From: Colwellia echini
Lineage (GTDB): Bacteria; Pseudomonadota; Gammaproteobacteria; Enterobacterales; Alteromonadaceae
Assembly: GCF_002843355.2 (NCBI RefSeq)
Contig: NZ_PJAI02000018.1
Coordinates: 1-64,000 of the forward strand
Length of the DNA: 64,000 nucleotides
Direction: 5' to 3'
Part shown: one piece after another, positions 8,479-17,781 of the stretch
Layout of the letters: each line of letters opens with the position of its first letter
Numbering within the stretch: the first letter of the stretch is position 1
Notes under the pieces: generated by a model
Database searches by the model: none
Told to the model about the DNA's origin: nothing
The model's input: only the letters and a program-made list of their open reading frames with translations
Position numbers and translations under genes: made by a program

Positions 8479-10104
8479 ATGGCGAACAACAAAGTTAATG
8501 GTGCTAAATCAACAGAGCAATCAGAGCATGAAGGTTTTTTGAAACGTTTTCCTCTATTTATAGAAAGCTTTTGTATCGTCCTTGTTAGCGCGACCATCAT
8601 ATACGCAATCGGCTTTGTAGATATAGAAACTAGTGTTTCCGATCTATTTACCAATCAGCTAAATTGGTCTTTGCCTAAAACCATGGTTATTGTCAGTATT
8701 ACAATGATAGCTGTTGTGCTGTTGTTGATTCGTTTTATTATGTCATTACGCAATAACATCAAGCAGCAAGTCATTAAAGCAGAGCAAATAAAAGCGTTTG
8801 CTTTTTATGATCAGCTTACCAATTTACCCAACCAAGCATTGGCTCATGATCGCCTTGATCGAGCCATCACTCAAGCAGAACTAAAACACAGTCCTATTGC
8901 CATATTATACATTAGTATTAATGACATTAAGGCGGTAAACAATCAACAAGGACACCGAGGCGGCGATACACTACTAAAAGAAGTAGCAAAACGCCTAACT
9001 AAAGAACTTAGCCCAGAAGACACGCTAGCGAGAATAACCGGTGGGGAGTTTATTATTATTGTTGAATCGTTAACGACTCAAGATAATATAAATAAAACCA
9101 CTAAAAGCTTACTCACTAAACTCGTGAAACCTTATAAAATAGCGCAACAACAAGTTCGTATTACCAGTAATATTGGTGTTGCAATATACCCGAATGATGG
9201 TCGACACAGTAAAGAGTTGATAAACAATGCTGATAAAGCAATGCGTATTGCGCAACAAGACAAAAACAAGTTGGAGTTTTTCTCAAAAGAGATTCAAGAG
9301 CAAGTAAACACCAAGAAGAAAATAGCAGAGCAATTACGTGGAGCTTTAAATCGCAATGAACTTGAACTGCATTATCAACCCATTGTTAATAGTCGCAATC
9401 ATGAAATTATAGGTGTTGAAGCTTTATTGCGTTGGAATCATGAAAAACTAGGAGAATTATCGCCAGAAGTTTTTATTCCAATTGCTGAAGAAATAGGCAT
9501 TATTAATCAGCTTGGGGATTGGGTTCTCACCCAGGCTTGTAAGCAAAACAAAGCTTGGCAAGAGCAAGGCTTAGCAAAAATTGTTATGTCTATTAATCTT
9601 TCGGTAATGCAATTAGCTCTGGATGATTATGCACAAACCGTGGCAACGTCACTTGATGCAACTCATCTTGAATCGCAATATTTAGAATTAGAAATTACCG
9701 AAGAAACCTTGATGAAAGATGTTAAACAATCGATGAACCAAGTGAGGTTATTAAGTGCATTAGATGTAAGTGTAGCTATTGATGACTTTGGCACAGGCTA
9801 TTCCTCAATGAAATACTTGCCTAAATTTGGTGTGAAAAAAATAAAAATAGATCGCATGTTTACTAAAGGGCTCCCCGCAAATGAAATAGATAGTAAAACT
9901 ATTAGAGCTATAGCTGCGCTTGCCAAGCAACTCGACTTACTTGTTACCGCTGAAGGGGTTGAGACCTCTGAACAATGTAAGTTTATTGAAAATTGTAATA
10001 TAAATGCAATGCAAGGTTATTATTTTAGTAAAGCGATAACGGCGACAGAATTTACCGCATTATTGGAAATGCCAACATGGCTTGAAAGTAAAACAGCCTC
10101 TTAG
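8479..10104 (+). CDS. Membrane GGDEF-EAL protein, probably a c-di-GMP phosphodiesterase
   Basis: 541 residues: two N-terminal membrane spans (about 26-48 and 66-90) with a short loop, then GGDEF (about 100-265) and EAL (about 285-530). The GGDEF signature is degenerate (TGGEF at about 187), so cyclase activity is unlikely. The EAL domain keeps its key motifs: VEALLRW, NLSVMQL, ELEITEE, IDDFGTGYSSM, KIDRMF, AEGVET and QGYYFSK. I infer c-di-GMP hydrolysis, with the GGDEF part possibly binding GTP as a regulator. It stands alone between the ffh and rpsP blocks. Confidence 0.88.
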   Translation: MANNKVNGAKSTEQSEHEGFLKRFPLFIESFCIVLVSATIIYAIGFVDIETSVSDLFTNQLNWSLPKTMVIVSITMIAVVLLLIRFIMSLRNNIKQQVIKAEQIKAFAFYDQLTNLPNQALAHDRLDRAITQAELKHSPIAILYISINDIKAVNNQQGHRGGDTLLKEVAKRLTKELSPEDTLARITGGEFIIIVESLTTQDNINKTTKSLLTKLVKPYKIAQQQVRITSNIGVAIYPNDGRHSKELINNADKAMRIAQQDKNKLEFFSKEIQEQVNTKKKIAEQLRGALNRNELELHYQPIVNSRNHEIIGVEALLRWNHEKLGELSPEVFIPIAEEIGIINQLGDWVLTQACKQNKAWQEQGLAKIVMSINLSVMQLALDDYAQTVATSLDATHLESQYLELEITEETLMKDVKQSMNQVRLLSALDVSVAIDDFGTGYSSMKYLPKFGVKKIKIDRMFTKGLPANEIDSKTIRAIAALAKQLDLLVTAEGVETSEQCKFIENCNINAMQGYYFSKAITATEFTALLEMPTWLESKTAS

Positions 10105-10279
10105 CAAATTAGAATGCTAACAATCTCTAATAAATAACTAAACATAAACAAAATATAAACTGAGCACAGCCCACTGTTTAGCGACTTTACCATTAAAGAA
10201 CGCTAAACTTACCTGCTAATTTTGCCAATAATCCCCCTCCGTACCTAAATCAAAATAGCTCATTGATTATAAATAAAGC

Positions 10280-10307
10280 TTGTAAAAATCTGTCAAAAGC
10301 GTAGAAT
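10280..10307 (+). promoter_or_regulatory. Promoter of the rpsP operon
   Basis: The -35-like TTGTAA (10280-10285) and -10-like TAGAAT (10302-10307) are separated by 16 bp. They lie about 75 bp before the rpsP ATG, giving a short leader as expected for the ribosomal operon. Confidence 0.6.
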
Positions 10308-10383
10308 ACGCGAGCTTTTCTGTCGCTTGAAGACGGAAAGTGTCTGGAAAATCCGTTTAACACTTAACATAATAGAGGACGAT

Positions 10384-10629
10384 ATGGTTACCATTCGTTT
10401 AGCTCGTGGCGGCGCTAAAAAGCGTCCATTCTATCAGGTTGTTGTTGCAGATAGCCGTAACTCTCGCGATGGTCGTTTCATCGAGAAAGTTGGTTTCTTC
10501 AACCCAACAGCACAAGGTCAAGCTGAGAAATTACGCTTAGATCTAGACCGTATTACCCACTGGGTAGGTCAAGGTGCTGGTGTATCTGATCGTGTGGCTA
10601 AGTTAATTAAAGACGCATCTGCGGCTTAA
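10384..10629 (+). CDS. rpsP: 30S ribosomal protein S16
   Basis: 81 residues beginning [20 protein letters not shown], the invariant S16 N-terminus. I set the start at ATG 10384, preceded by an AGAGGA ribosome site; an upstream in-frame extension to 10327 is not family-like and falls in the leader. It is the first gene of rpsP-rimM-trmD-rplS and assembles into the body of the 30S subunit. Confidence 0.97.
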   Translation: MVTIRLARGGAKKRPFYQVVVADSRNSRDGRFIEKVGFFNPTAQGQAEKLRLDLDRITHWVGQGAGVSDRVAKLIKDASAA

Positions 10630-10656
10630 TAGCTTAGTAGGTAGTAGGAGAATTTT

Positions 10657-11184
10657 GTGAGTCAAGAAGAACAAATCATCTTAGGTAAAGTAGGCGCTGT
10701 TTACGGAATCAAAGGTTGGTTAAAAATTCATTCATTCACTGATGAAACTGATGCCATACTTGACTATTTCCCTTGGTCATTAAAATTAGGGAATAATACA
10801 CAAACAGTTGAAATAACTGATTGGCGCAAGCATAACAAAGTTCTTATTGTGAAAGTGGCAGGTATTGATGACCGTGATGATGCGCAAGCATTTGTTGGTT
10901 CAGATATATTAACCAATGTCACATCGTTGCCAAAATTGTCGCAAGACGATTATTACTGGCGCGATTTAATAGGAATGTCTGTTGTAACGAATACAGGTTA
11001 CGACCTGGGAGTCGTTGCAGACATGATGGAAACTGGCGCTAACGACGTACTGGTTGTTAAAGCTAACTTAAATGATGGGTTTGGTAAAAAAGAACGATTA
11101 ATTCCGTATCTTTTTGAACAAGTTGTTGAGTCCGTTAGTATTGAAAATAAACAAATTTGTGTTGACTGGGATCCAGGTTTTTAA
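10657..11184 (+). CDS. rimM: Ribosome maturation factor RimM
   Basis: 175 residues starting at GTG 10657. The N-terminal beta-barrel has LGKVGAVYGIKGWLKIHSFTD, and the C-terminal PRC-type barrel has YYWRDLIGMSV...ETGANDVLVV...RLIPYL. RimM binds S19 and assists maturation of the 30S head. It starts 27 bp after rpsP and is co-transcribed with it. Confidence 0.95.
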   Translation: MSQEEQIILGKVGAVYGIKGWLKIHSFTDETDAILDYFPWSLKLGNNTQTVEITDWRKHNKVLIVKVAGIDDRDDAQAFVGSDILTNVTSLPKLSQDDYYWRDLIGMSVVTNTGYDLGVVADMMETGANDVLVVKANLNDGFGKKERLIPYLFEQVVESVSIENKQICVDWDPGF

Positions 11185-11223
11185 CTTGTGACTAGCACTG
11201 CCTCTATTAAAGAGACTAACAAA

Positions 11224-12006
11224 ATGTGGATTGGGGTAATAAGCCTTTTTCCCGAAATGTTTAATGCTATCACGGAGTATGGGGTAACAGGTCGAGCGAT
11301 TCGTAATGGGTTAATTGAGTTTCATTCATGGAACCCAAGAGACTTTACCCATGATAAGCATCGTACCGTTGATGATCGTCCTTATGGCGGTGGTCCGGGC
11401 ATGTTAATGATGGTGCAACCATTGCGTGATGCTATACATGCCGCTAAAGAAGCTGCGCGTAAAGCTGCGTTAGATACTGGTGATCTTGATAGTAATGTCA
11501 AGGTTATATACTTGTCTCCGCAAGGAAGAAAGCTTGATCAACAAGGCGTAAGTGAATTAGCACAACATAACCGACTGATATTTATAGCAGGACGTTATGA
11601 AGGCATTGATGAGCGATTAATCGCGTCAGACATTGACGAAGAATGGTCGGTTGGCGATTACATTTTAAGTGGTGGTGAACTCCCCGCAATGAATGTAATA
11701 GATGCTGTAGCACGCTTAGTGCCAGGCGTATTAGGACACACTGAATCAGCAGAGCAGGACTCCTTCTCTAATGGTTTATTAGACTGTCCTCATTACACTC
11801 GGCCAGAAGTAATGACTACTCCCTCGGGAGAAGAAATGTCAGTACCAAAAGTATTGCTTAGTGGTAATCATGAACACATACGCTTATGGCGACAAGAGCA
11901 ATCTTTGCTTAGAACGTGGACTAGAAGACCAGAACTATTAAATAACCTAGCTCTGACAGCTGAGCAGGAAAAATTACTTGTCTCAATTAAAAAGCAAGTT
12001 AAATAA
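11224..12006 (+). CDS. trmD: tRNA (guanine37-N1)-methyltransferase TrmD
   Basis: 260 residues from ATG 11224 ([13 protein letters not shown], the classical TrmD start). A GTG at 11188 would add 12 residues but has no ribosome site, whereas AAAGAGA precedes 11224. The SPOUT trefoil-knot signatures are present: [22 protein letters not shown] and [15 protein letters not shown]. It methylates G37 next to the anticodon using S-adenosylmethionine, which prevents +1 frameshifting. Its place between rimM and rplS is conserved. Confidence 0.96.
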   Translation: MWIGVISLFPEMFNAITEYGVTGRAIRNGLIEFHSWNPRDFTHDKHRTVDDRPYGGGPGMLMMVQPLRDAIHAAKEAARKAALDTGDLDSNVKVIYLSPQGRKLDQQGVSELAQHNRLIFIAGRYEGIDERLIASDIDEEWSVGDYILSGGELPAMNVIDAVARLVPGVLGHTESAEQDSFSNGLLDCPHYTRPEVMTTPSGEEMSVPKVLLSGNHEHIRLWRQEQSLLRTWTRRPELLNNLALTAEQEKLLVSIKKQVK

Positions 12007-12040
12007 CCACTTAGACTGTGCATACTAGGAAGAAGGTATT

Positions 12041-12394
12041 ATGAGTAAAATTATTGAAATGCTCGAACAAGAGCAAATGAAAAAAGACCTACCAGCATAC
12101 GCTCCGGGCGACACTGTTGTAGTTCAAGTAAAAGTTACTGAAGGTGATAAATCACGTCTTCAAGCGTTTGAAGGTGTTGTTATCGCTATTAAAAACCGCG
12201 GCTTACATTCAGCTTTCACTGTTCGTAAAATTTCGAACGGCGTAGGCGTTGAACGTGTATTCCAGACACATAGCCCAATTGTTGACTCAATTGAAGTTAA
12301 ACGTCGTGGTGATGTTCGTCAATCTAAACTTTACTACTTGCGCGAGCTATCTGGCCGTAAAGCACGTATTAAAGAGAAATTGGCTAAAAGATAG
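12041..12394 (+). CDS. rplS: 50S ribosomal protein L19
   Basis: 117 residues with typical L19 sequence ([37 protein letters not shown] and [21 protein letters not shown]). It has an AGGAAGA ribosome site 34 bp after trmD. Last gene of the operon, closed by a strong terminator at 12433-12468. Confidence 0.98.
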   Translation: MSKIIEMLEQEQMKKDLPAYAPGDTVVVQVKVTEGDKSRLQAFEGVVIAIKNRGLHSAFTVRKISNGVGVERVFQTHSPIVDSIEVKRRGDVRQSKLYYLRELSGRKARIKEKLAKR

Positions 12395-12432
12395 TAATAT
12401 CTTTTACAGAAATTTCTGTGTAGAAAGATTGA

Positions 12433-12468
12433 AAAAAGGCCTGAGCAAGCAATTGTTCAGGCCTTTTT
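12433..12468 (+). terminator. Terminator of the rpsP-rplS operon
   Basis: A 16-bp stem (AAAAAGGCCTGAGCAA with TTGTTCAGGCCTTTTT, one G-T pair) closes over a GCAA tetraloop at 12449-12452. Its ends are A- and T-rich, so it may work in both directions. Confidence 0.93.
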
Positions 12469-12481
12469 GTTATTCAAAATA

Positions 12482-12844
12482 ATACCAATTCGATTAATAC
12501 CAATTTGGTATAAGCTGCAATAATATTAGGCTTATAGCGAAACAATGAAAATAAAAGCTTCGTTAAATCAAAGGTTTTTGTTAATGCTGTGTAACTTCAG
12601 GGATGATAGAAATGGGCTTTTAGTGTCAGTTTTTTTTACACTTATGTTGTGTGTAAATTGGAATAAAGTCCTATTTAGTTGAAATAAGAGTAATTACTCT
12701 TATTGGATCGATTATTGCATTTATTCTAGTGTATGGATAAAAAAGTCACCAGTCACTTTGGTTTACAAAAAGTTAACAAGGTAGTGGTGCAGAGATTCTA
12801 TAGAAGAATTAATTTTTCTCAGTTGTAATTAATAGGAAATAAAT
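12482..12844. promoter_or_regulatory. Upstream region of the PEP-CTERM gene with two dyads
   Basis: At 12482-12511 are two ATACCAATT motifs, the second a 15-bp near-palindrome (12497-12511) of the dispersed ATACCAA family. A dyad TTTACAC-N9-GTGTAAA spans 12635-12657. A perfect 22-bp palindrome (half-site AATAAGAGTAA) spans 12683-12704, about 140 bp before the gene. These are good operator candidates, but no regulator is assigned. No coding frame seen. Confidence 0.55.
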
Positions 12845-13468
12845 ATGAAGTTTAAGTTTTTAAAAGCCGCATTTACGGGATTAATTCTTATCAGCAGTGG
12901 TATGGTTAATGCAGGCATAGTGAATCAATGGGATGTTGATTTTACTGCTTTAAATGAAGCAGATGCATTTCATGTTTTTGATCTTAAGCCGACTACGTCT
13001 ATCGATGTTGTCGGAGGCACTCTTACTCTAAATCATAATTCATGGTATTACTTTAACCTGAGAGATGTGACCGGAGATTACTCACTTGATTTTAATAATA
13101 CAATTTTATCGTTTGACTTTATGACAACAGGAACACCTGATATTGGAGGTGTTCAAACATCAAGAAGTCAAGGTCCAGATAGAGGGAATATTTTTAACCT
13201 TATTGGTACTCAACAAGATTGGGGGCTTACAACTTATAGTTACGATGATATAAATGAGTGGGTTCACTTTGAAATTAACTTAGGTCAATATCTTGATGGT
13301 GTTTTTTCAAGACTGATGTTTATTAATGACTGTGATGGTTGTGTAAGTACTAATACTGCTAGTTTTAAAAATATGACTATTACTCAAGTTCCTGAGCCAA
13401 CAACAGTTGCAATTTTTGCATTCGCTGTATTAGGTTTAGCTTCACGTAAACTTAACAAAAATGCTTAG
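12845..13468 (+). CDS. PEP-CTERM domain surface protein
   Basis: 207 residues. An N-terminal signal peptide (about 1-23, ending VNA) leads into a beta-rich domain with paired cysteines (NDCDGC). The C-terminus is a PEP-CTERM sorting signal: VPEP at 182-185, a hydrophobic span (VAIFAFAVLGLA), then basic RKLNK. Exosortase (EpsH/XrtA) recognises such tails and moves the protein to the surface, usually together with exopolysaccharide. No exosortase gene is in this window. The ribosome site AGGA precedes the ATG. The body resembles no enzyme I know. Confidence 0.85.
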   Translation: MKFKFLKAAFTGLILISSGMVNAGIVNQWDVDFTALNEADAFHVFDLKPTTSIDVVGGTLTLNHNSWYYFNLRDVTGDYSLDFNNTILSFDFMTTGTPDIGGVQTSRSQGPDRGNIFNLIGTQQDWGLTTYSYDDINEWVHFEINLGQYLDGVFSRLMFINDCDGCVSTNTASFKNMTITQVPEPTTVAIFAFAVLGLASRKLNKNA

Positions 13469-13539
13469 TAGTTATATCAGCTAATTACAGTAATAACTTG
13501 CAAGTGTGTATCATTAGTTGTTTCTGATTGTTTCAAATA

Positions 13540-13565
13540 AAAACCCGTTATTTATAACGGGTTTT
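13540..13565. terminator. Bidirectional terminator between the PEP-CTERM gene and the ligase-like gene
   Basis: A 12-bp stem (AAAACCCGTTAT with ATAACGGGTTTT) with A's on the left and T's on the right. It sits between two convergent genes, so it can serve both. Confidence 0.88.
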
Positions 13566-13636
13566 TTTATGGCTAAATGTTATATGTTATTAATATCGAA
13601 GTGGATGTTGAACAAGAACAGAGCCGTATATATTAA

Positions 13637-14953
13637 TTATCGTTTCAGTTTTGCACAAATCAAACAGAGCGACAATATACTAATAAATAGTAGCGCTATA
13701 GCAGGTGATTGTAGTGAAAAATCAACAGTTGAATGTAACAGCATATGCACTATAGCTGCGGCACAACCAAACGACACTCCTTGGTATAAAGGAGTTTTGC
13801 GTTTAACCATTGTCTTAAGTGAAATAAACAAACAGTAAAGCACCATAGCACCTAATAACAAAGTAATTGGTAAGCCAAGCTCGACTGAAAATTGAATATA
13901 ATCATTATGAGCATGATCATAAAAACCCGAATAAGGGCCTGTTTGATATTGTGGGAAGCTAGAATAAAAACTACCACCGCCGCTACCAAAAACAGGGTAG
14001 TCTAATATCATAGGAATAGCATCACGCACTACTTCATCCCTTGTTTCAGAAGCTAAGCTTGTTTCTAATAAACGTTCTTTTACTTTTTCAACGCCAAAAA
14101 TAGTGCCAACTAAAATTAAATCAAGGATAAAAAAACTCAATATTAATAAACGTAAATTCTTAGGTTTACGGTTATAGAAGAAAAAAGAAAAAAGACTAAT
14201 TGCGGCTAAAGCAAAGAAAAAAGCAGAATTACCCATTCGCGAACGGGTTAAAATTAAAGCAATGATCATAATGATCAAGCTTAATCGCATTAATATTTTA
14301 CTACTTAATAATACTTGAAATATATCACGTACTTTATGACGAACTTGTACACTTGAACCATTTACTGAAAGTTGGCTAATCAATACACCAATACCAATGG
14401 CTAAGCAAAGTGCTAAATAATTAGCTAATTGATTTTTATAAATAAAACTACCAACAGCAGCGGTCGAGTATGGGATATCAAATATAAGTGATGGCATATC
14501 TAGGTTTAAGTTAAGCCAACTTGCGTACAATGCTTGTAATAATCCTGATAGCATAATAGATAGAGAAAATTTATAAACCAAATCCCTAGTATTCACGTAG
14601 TAAAATACTAACCAGGCAAAGAGAGTTAAAGCGAGCGTCTTTAACAGCATAATATGGGTAAGTGAAGGATCAAAAGATAACGTTGAAAATGGTCGCTCTA
14701 AAATAGATCCTATACCGGGGGTAATTTGTAGCACTAGCCATGCTGCTGTTATGCCTAAAGGGATAATGACAGGAATAGCGTCGGAGTTAGGAAAAATATT
14801 TTGTCTCTTGCTTAAGCTAGCCATTAAATGCCCAAAAAAGAGTAAAAAAACAAAAAATTCAATGGATGAGCTTGCCCAAATTCTATTCGCACCTAAAGGT
14901 ATAGGAGCGTAAATAATAAGGCTACACAGACAATAAAAGAAGAATTTATTCAA
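13637..14953 (-). CDS. O-antigen ligase / Wzy_C family membrane protein
   Basis: 438 residues with about ten to twelve membrane spans. The large periplasmic loop has the Wzy_C/WaaL hallmark: ETRDEVVRDAIPMILDYPVFGSGGGSFYSSFPQY and HAHNDYIQFSVELGLP. Such proteins ligate or polymerise lipid-linked glycans at the periplasmic face. The start is TTG 14953 (MNKFFFYCLCSL); no good ATG is in frame. It is outside the main exopolysaccharide locus but only 5 kb from it, so it might act on that polymer or on LPS. Sequence alone does not tell ligase from polymerase. Confidence 0.82.
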   Translation of the reverse strand: MNKFFFYCLCSLIIYAPIPLGANRIWASSSIEFFVFLLFFGHLMASLSKRQNIFPNSDAIPVIIPLGITAAWLVLQITPGIGSILERPFSTLSFDPSLTHIMLLKTLALTLFAWLVFYYVNTRDLVYKFSLSIMLSGLLQALYASWLNLNLDMPSLIFDIPYSTAAVGSFIYKNQLANYLALCLAIGIGVLISQLSVNGSSVQVRHKVRDIFQVLLSSKILMRLSLIIMIIALILTRSRMGNSAFFFALAAISLFSFFFYNRKPKNLRLLILSFFILDLILVGTIFGVEKVKERLLETSLASETRDEVVRDAIPMILDYPVFGSGGGSFYSSFPQYQTGPYSGFYDHAHNDYIQFSVELGLPITLLLGAMVLYCLFISLKTMVKRKTPLYQGVSFGCAAAIVHMLLHSTVDFSLQSPAIALLFISILSLCLICAKLKR

Positions 14954-15014
14954 CGAGCATACAACTAAGGTTTGTTATTAATAGCGAGAATAATACATAA
15001 AAAGCAAGCAGAAA

Positions 15015-15040
15015 ACTAAAAAAGATCCCGAAGGACCTTT
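15015..15040 (-). terminator. Terminator of the Ala-rich repeat protein gene
   Basis: On the minus strand the stem AAAGGTCC/GGATCTTT closes over a TTCG tetraloop (15029-15032) and is followed by T's. It lies 29 bp after the stop codon of the gene at 15069-15569. Confidence 0.82.
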
Positions 15041-15068
15041 TTATATTTATTCAACTAGCAATGATAAC

Positions 15069-15569
15069 TTATTGGTTTGGAGAAATTCCGCCACCACCAC
15101 CACCTGCTCCAGTACCAGAGGCTGAACGATTACTTGAAGCAGTAAAATTGTTATTAGTACCAACAGAGCTGCCTGATGCTGTCGCATCAGATGCAATGGT
15201 AGCATCAACGCCACTAGCAATAGCTATTCCGATTACTGTATCACTATCAATACCAGCACTTGATGCAATAGCTAATATATTAGGGATTAGGGGAGAGTCA
15301 GCACCCACTGCAGTTATCGCAGCGGCAATCAAATCGCCTGCAGAATCACTATCTGGACCAACTGCAGCAATAGCTGCCGCTAGAAGTGACTCTGTCATTT
15401 CAGGATTATTTGTTGCAGCTGTAATGAATACTTCTTGTATATCACTACCATTGTTAGCTGCAGTATCAATAATATTTTGAGCAGCAGGGTCTATTTCTGC
15501 GGCATGTATAGGTAGTATTGCAAGGCTTAATGACAATAATAACGCAGTGGTTAAAGTATTTTTATTCAT
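15069..15569 (-). CDS. Small secreted Ala-rich helical-repeat protein, unknown function
   Basis: 166 residues from ATG 15569 (MNKNTLTTALLL), which has a GGA ribosome site; the longer frame to 15653 lacks a signal-like start. A signal peptide (about 1-23, ending IHA) precedes four 17-18-residue repeats of amphipathic type, for example TESLLAAAIAAVGPDS, AGDLIAAAITAVGADS and IPNILAIASSAGIDS. An Asn/Ser-rich linker and a Gly run (GGGGGG) end the protein. I do not recognise a named family. It lies between an O-antigen-ligase-like gene and lapD and has its own terminator; a surface or matrix role is only a guess. Confidence 0.65.
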   Translation of the reverse strand: MNKNTLTTALLLSLSLAILPIHAAEIDPAAQNIIDTAANNGSDIQEVFITAATNNPEMTESLLAAAIAAVGPDSDSAGDLIAAAITAVGADSPLIPNILAIASSAGIDSDTVIGIAIASGVDATIASDATASGSSVGTNNNFTASSNRSASGTGAGGGGGGISPNQ

Positions 15570-15666
15570 CAAATTTTCCATTGTAGGCAAAAGGTTTTTT
15601 ATATTCTTGTTCATGACGTTTTTGTTCATGTTAACGCACTCCCTAGTGTACATGCTCTAATAATAA

Positions 15667-17730
15667 TTATATTACCGTAATTGGTGAATAAACGCACCCT
15701 ATATCTGTATCTTTTTTCATCAAAGGTAATGTTTTTTGAATGTAATTACCCTGTAGGCCATCACAATCAAGTTCAGATAACAGCTGCATGGTTTTTATAC
15801 TTTCAACATGACTCGTTAATATTTTTATACCAACACCATGGCCTATTTGTGTTACTGCTTGAATAAAGTGTTTATTTTCATGGTGATTATCAAGTTCATG
15901 AATATAAGCCCCATCAATTTTTAAGTAATCTACATCTAAACCTTTAAGGTATTTAAATGAAGTAAAACTTGCTCCGAAGCGATCAATGCACACTTCAATA
16001 TCTAAGGTTTTGATCAGTTGAATAAAACGAATACTAGAGGTAATGTCAGCTAGTATTGCCTCTTCATTAATCTCAAACACTAACTTAGGTAAACTCTTTT
16101 TATTCTTTTCAATAAAACTAACTAACCATTGTCCAAAATCAACACTGTGTAATGATTGATGTGTTAAATTAATAGCAATTGTACTGTTTAATGAAAAATT
16201 AGATAACGTAGCTAATTTATTGAGTACAAGCTTGTCTAATTCTTGAGATTTATTGGTACGTTCAGCCATAGAGTAAAGTTGGTTGTTAGCCACCACTTCA
16301 TCATTATTTAAAAACTGACTAAACAATTCGTAATATAAAACATTGGCATTAATTGATGAGTTTTCATGTTTAATTAAATCAGTAGCCGCAGAGTCGGTAA
16401 AAATTATCTCAGATCTACTTGATATAACAGGTTGAAAGGTAAATTCAATATGATTAGTTGCAACTAGCTCATCAATGGTTTTCGACCATTCGCGCAACCC
16501 ACGAGGTGTTTTAAGCGTTTCATCGTTATATACATCCCCATTAGAGGTGGCCGAAATCTCTTGTGTTAGCAAGGTATCTAATGAAGAGAGCAATCCACTA
16601 AGCGCTATACCATTGCTAAATGTTGTTGCGACTAGTTTACCAAAGCCATCTTCATAATAATTTGAATTTAAAGCAGAAAAGTTATTATTAATTTGTTTAC
16701 AAAGAGCGGCAACATCTTCGCCAACGTTATTAAGAGTAAAAAAGAAAGTACCGCCACTTACTCTATATACTTTAGCACCAGCATAAGATTTTAGTTTTTC
16801 GGTTAGCAGTACAGCTGCTTGGCAAACATACTCGTCACCAGCTTTATAACCTAATTTAGTATTTATATTTTGTAGTGAATGTAATTGCACTAATCCTAAT
16901 GTCGCAGAATCGTTAGTTTGCATATCATTCACTAGTATTTGAAATTGACTCTCAAATGCACGGCGATTACCTAATTGTGTTAAATCATCAATAAATAACT
17001 CGTTAGTTAATTTATTGGCCTGCTTAGTAACTAAGTCAAAAGAAGATTGAGTATTACTTACCATGGTATTCATGGCATTAATCACCGCTTTAAGCTCACG
17101 AGTCATCGGCAGTTTTTTAATAAAAGTAAAGTCTTTCTTACTTACTGCTATTGCTTGTGCTTCTACTTGAGATAATGGGTTTAACACCGCACGTAAAATA
17201 AAGTGGGCAATTAAAAATGCAAATAGCGCAACCAGTAATGATGAATAAAAGTTACTTACCGCGTGTTGCCATAATTTTTCATAAGAAGCACCAACATGGC
17301 TTTGAAAACTAAGTACACCAGCAATATTCCAACCATTGTTTACTTCGCTACTCATTATTGGCGGATTTAACTCAAAAAAGTTGATGAACCAAGTGGGGAC
17401 GCCTGAAACGGCTTTATTATTTTCATGAGATATAATGACTTTACCGTCAACATCAGTAAGGGTTACTTGTTGATAATAACCTGAATCGAAAATGGCAAGG
17501 ATCATAGTTTCAACAATAATAGGATCTTCTCCATCCATATAAGGTGAAATAGATAAACCTACACTGGTTGCGGTATCTTGAGCGTGACTAGCCATTTGCT
17601 CATCTAAATAAGCTCGAGTTGTATCAACACTAACCCAAGTTGAACCAATAAAAGTAATTAGCGTTATGGCAATTAATAAACCATAAAGCTGTGTTCTTAA
17701 ACTTACGCCAGTTTTAAGTGCTACAGTCAT
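15667..17730 (-). CDS. lapD: LapD-like c-di-GMP receptor with degenerate GGDEF and EAL domains
   Basis: 687 residues. A first span (about 12-32), a periplasmic LapD/MoxY-type sensor (about 33-155), a second span (about 160-185), a HAMP-like helix, then GGDEF (about 245-400) and EAL (about 420-680). Catalytic motifs are lost: SGGTF replaces GGDEF, YYELF replaces YEAL, DRFG replaces DDFG, and SHVES replaces AEGVE. The protein is therefore a c-di-GMP sensor. In the Lap system, LapD bound to c-di-GMP holds the protease LapG away from a large adhesin. lapG lies upstream on the same strand, separated by the 45-bp repeat array. About 25 residues appear inserted near the EAL motif. Confidence 0.85.
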   Translation of the reverse strand: MTVALKTGVSLRTQLYGLLIAITLITFIGSTWVSVDTTRAYLDEQMASHAQDTATSVGLSISPYMDGEDPIIVETMILAIFDSGYYQQVTLTDVDGKVIISHENNKAVSGVPTWFINFFELNPPIMSSEVNNGWNIAGVLSFQSHVGASYEKLWQHAVSNFYSSLLVALFAFLIAHFILRAVLNPLSQVEAQAIAVSKKDFTFIKKLPMTRELKAVINAMNTMVSNTQSSFDLVTKQANKLTNELFIDDLTQLGNRRAFESQFQILVNDMQTNDSATLGLVQLHSLQNINTKLGYKAGDEYVCQAAVLLTEKLKSYAGAKVYRVSGGTFFFTLNNVGEDVAALCKQINNNFSALNSNYYEDGFGKLVATTFSNGIALSGLLSSLDTLLTQEISATSNGDVYNDETLKTPRGLREWSKTIDELVATNHIEFTFQPVISSRSEIIFTDSAATDLIKHENSSINANVLYYELFSQFLNNDEVVANNQLYSMAERTNKSQELDKLVLNKLATLSNFSLNSTIAINLTHQSLHSVDFGQWLVSFIEKNKKSLPKLVFEINEEAILADITSSIRFIQLIKTLDIEVCIDRFGASFTSFKYLKGLDVDYLKIDGAYIHELDNHHENKHFIQAVTQIGHGVGIKILTSHVESIKTMQLLSELDCDGLQGNYIQKTLPLMKKDTDIGCVYSPITVI

Positions 17731-17781
17731 ATGTACTCTTCCTATAAATTAATTTACATGCCTATGCACTTAGCTTAAGCA

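Noticed and set aside
10327..10383. N-terminal extension of S16
   Set aside because: S16 begins [10 protein letters not shown]; the ribosome site AGAGGA fits ATG 10384 and the extension covers the leader.
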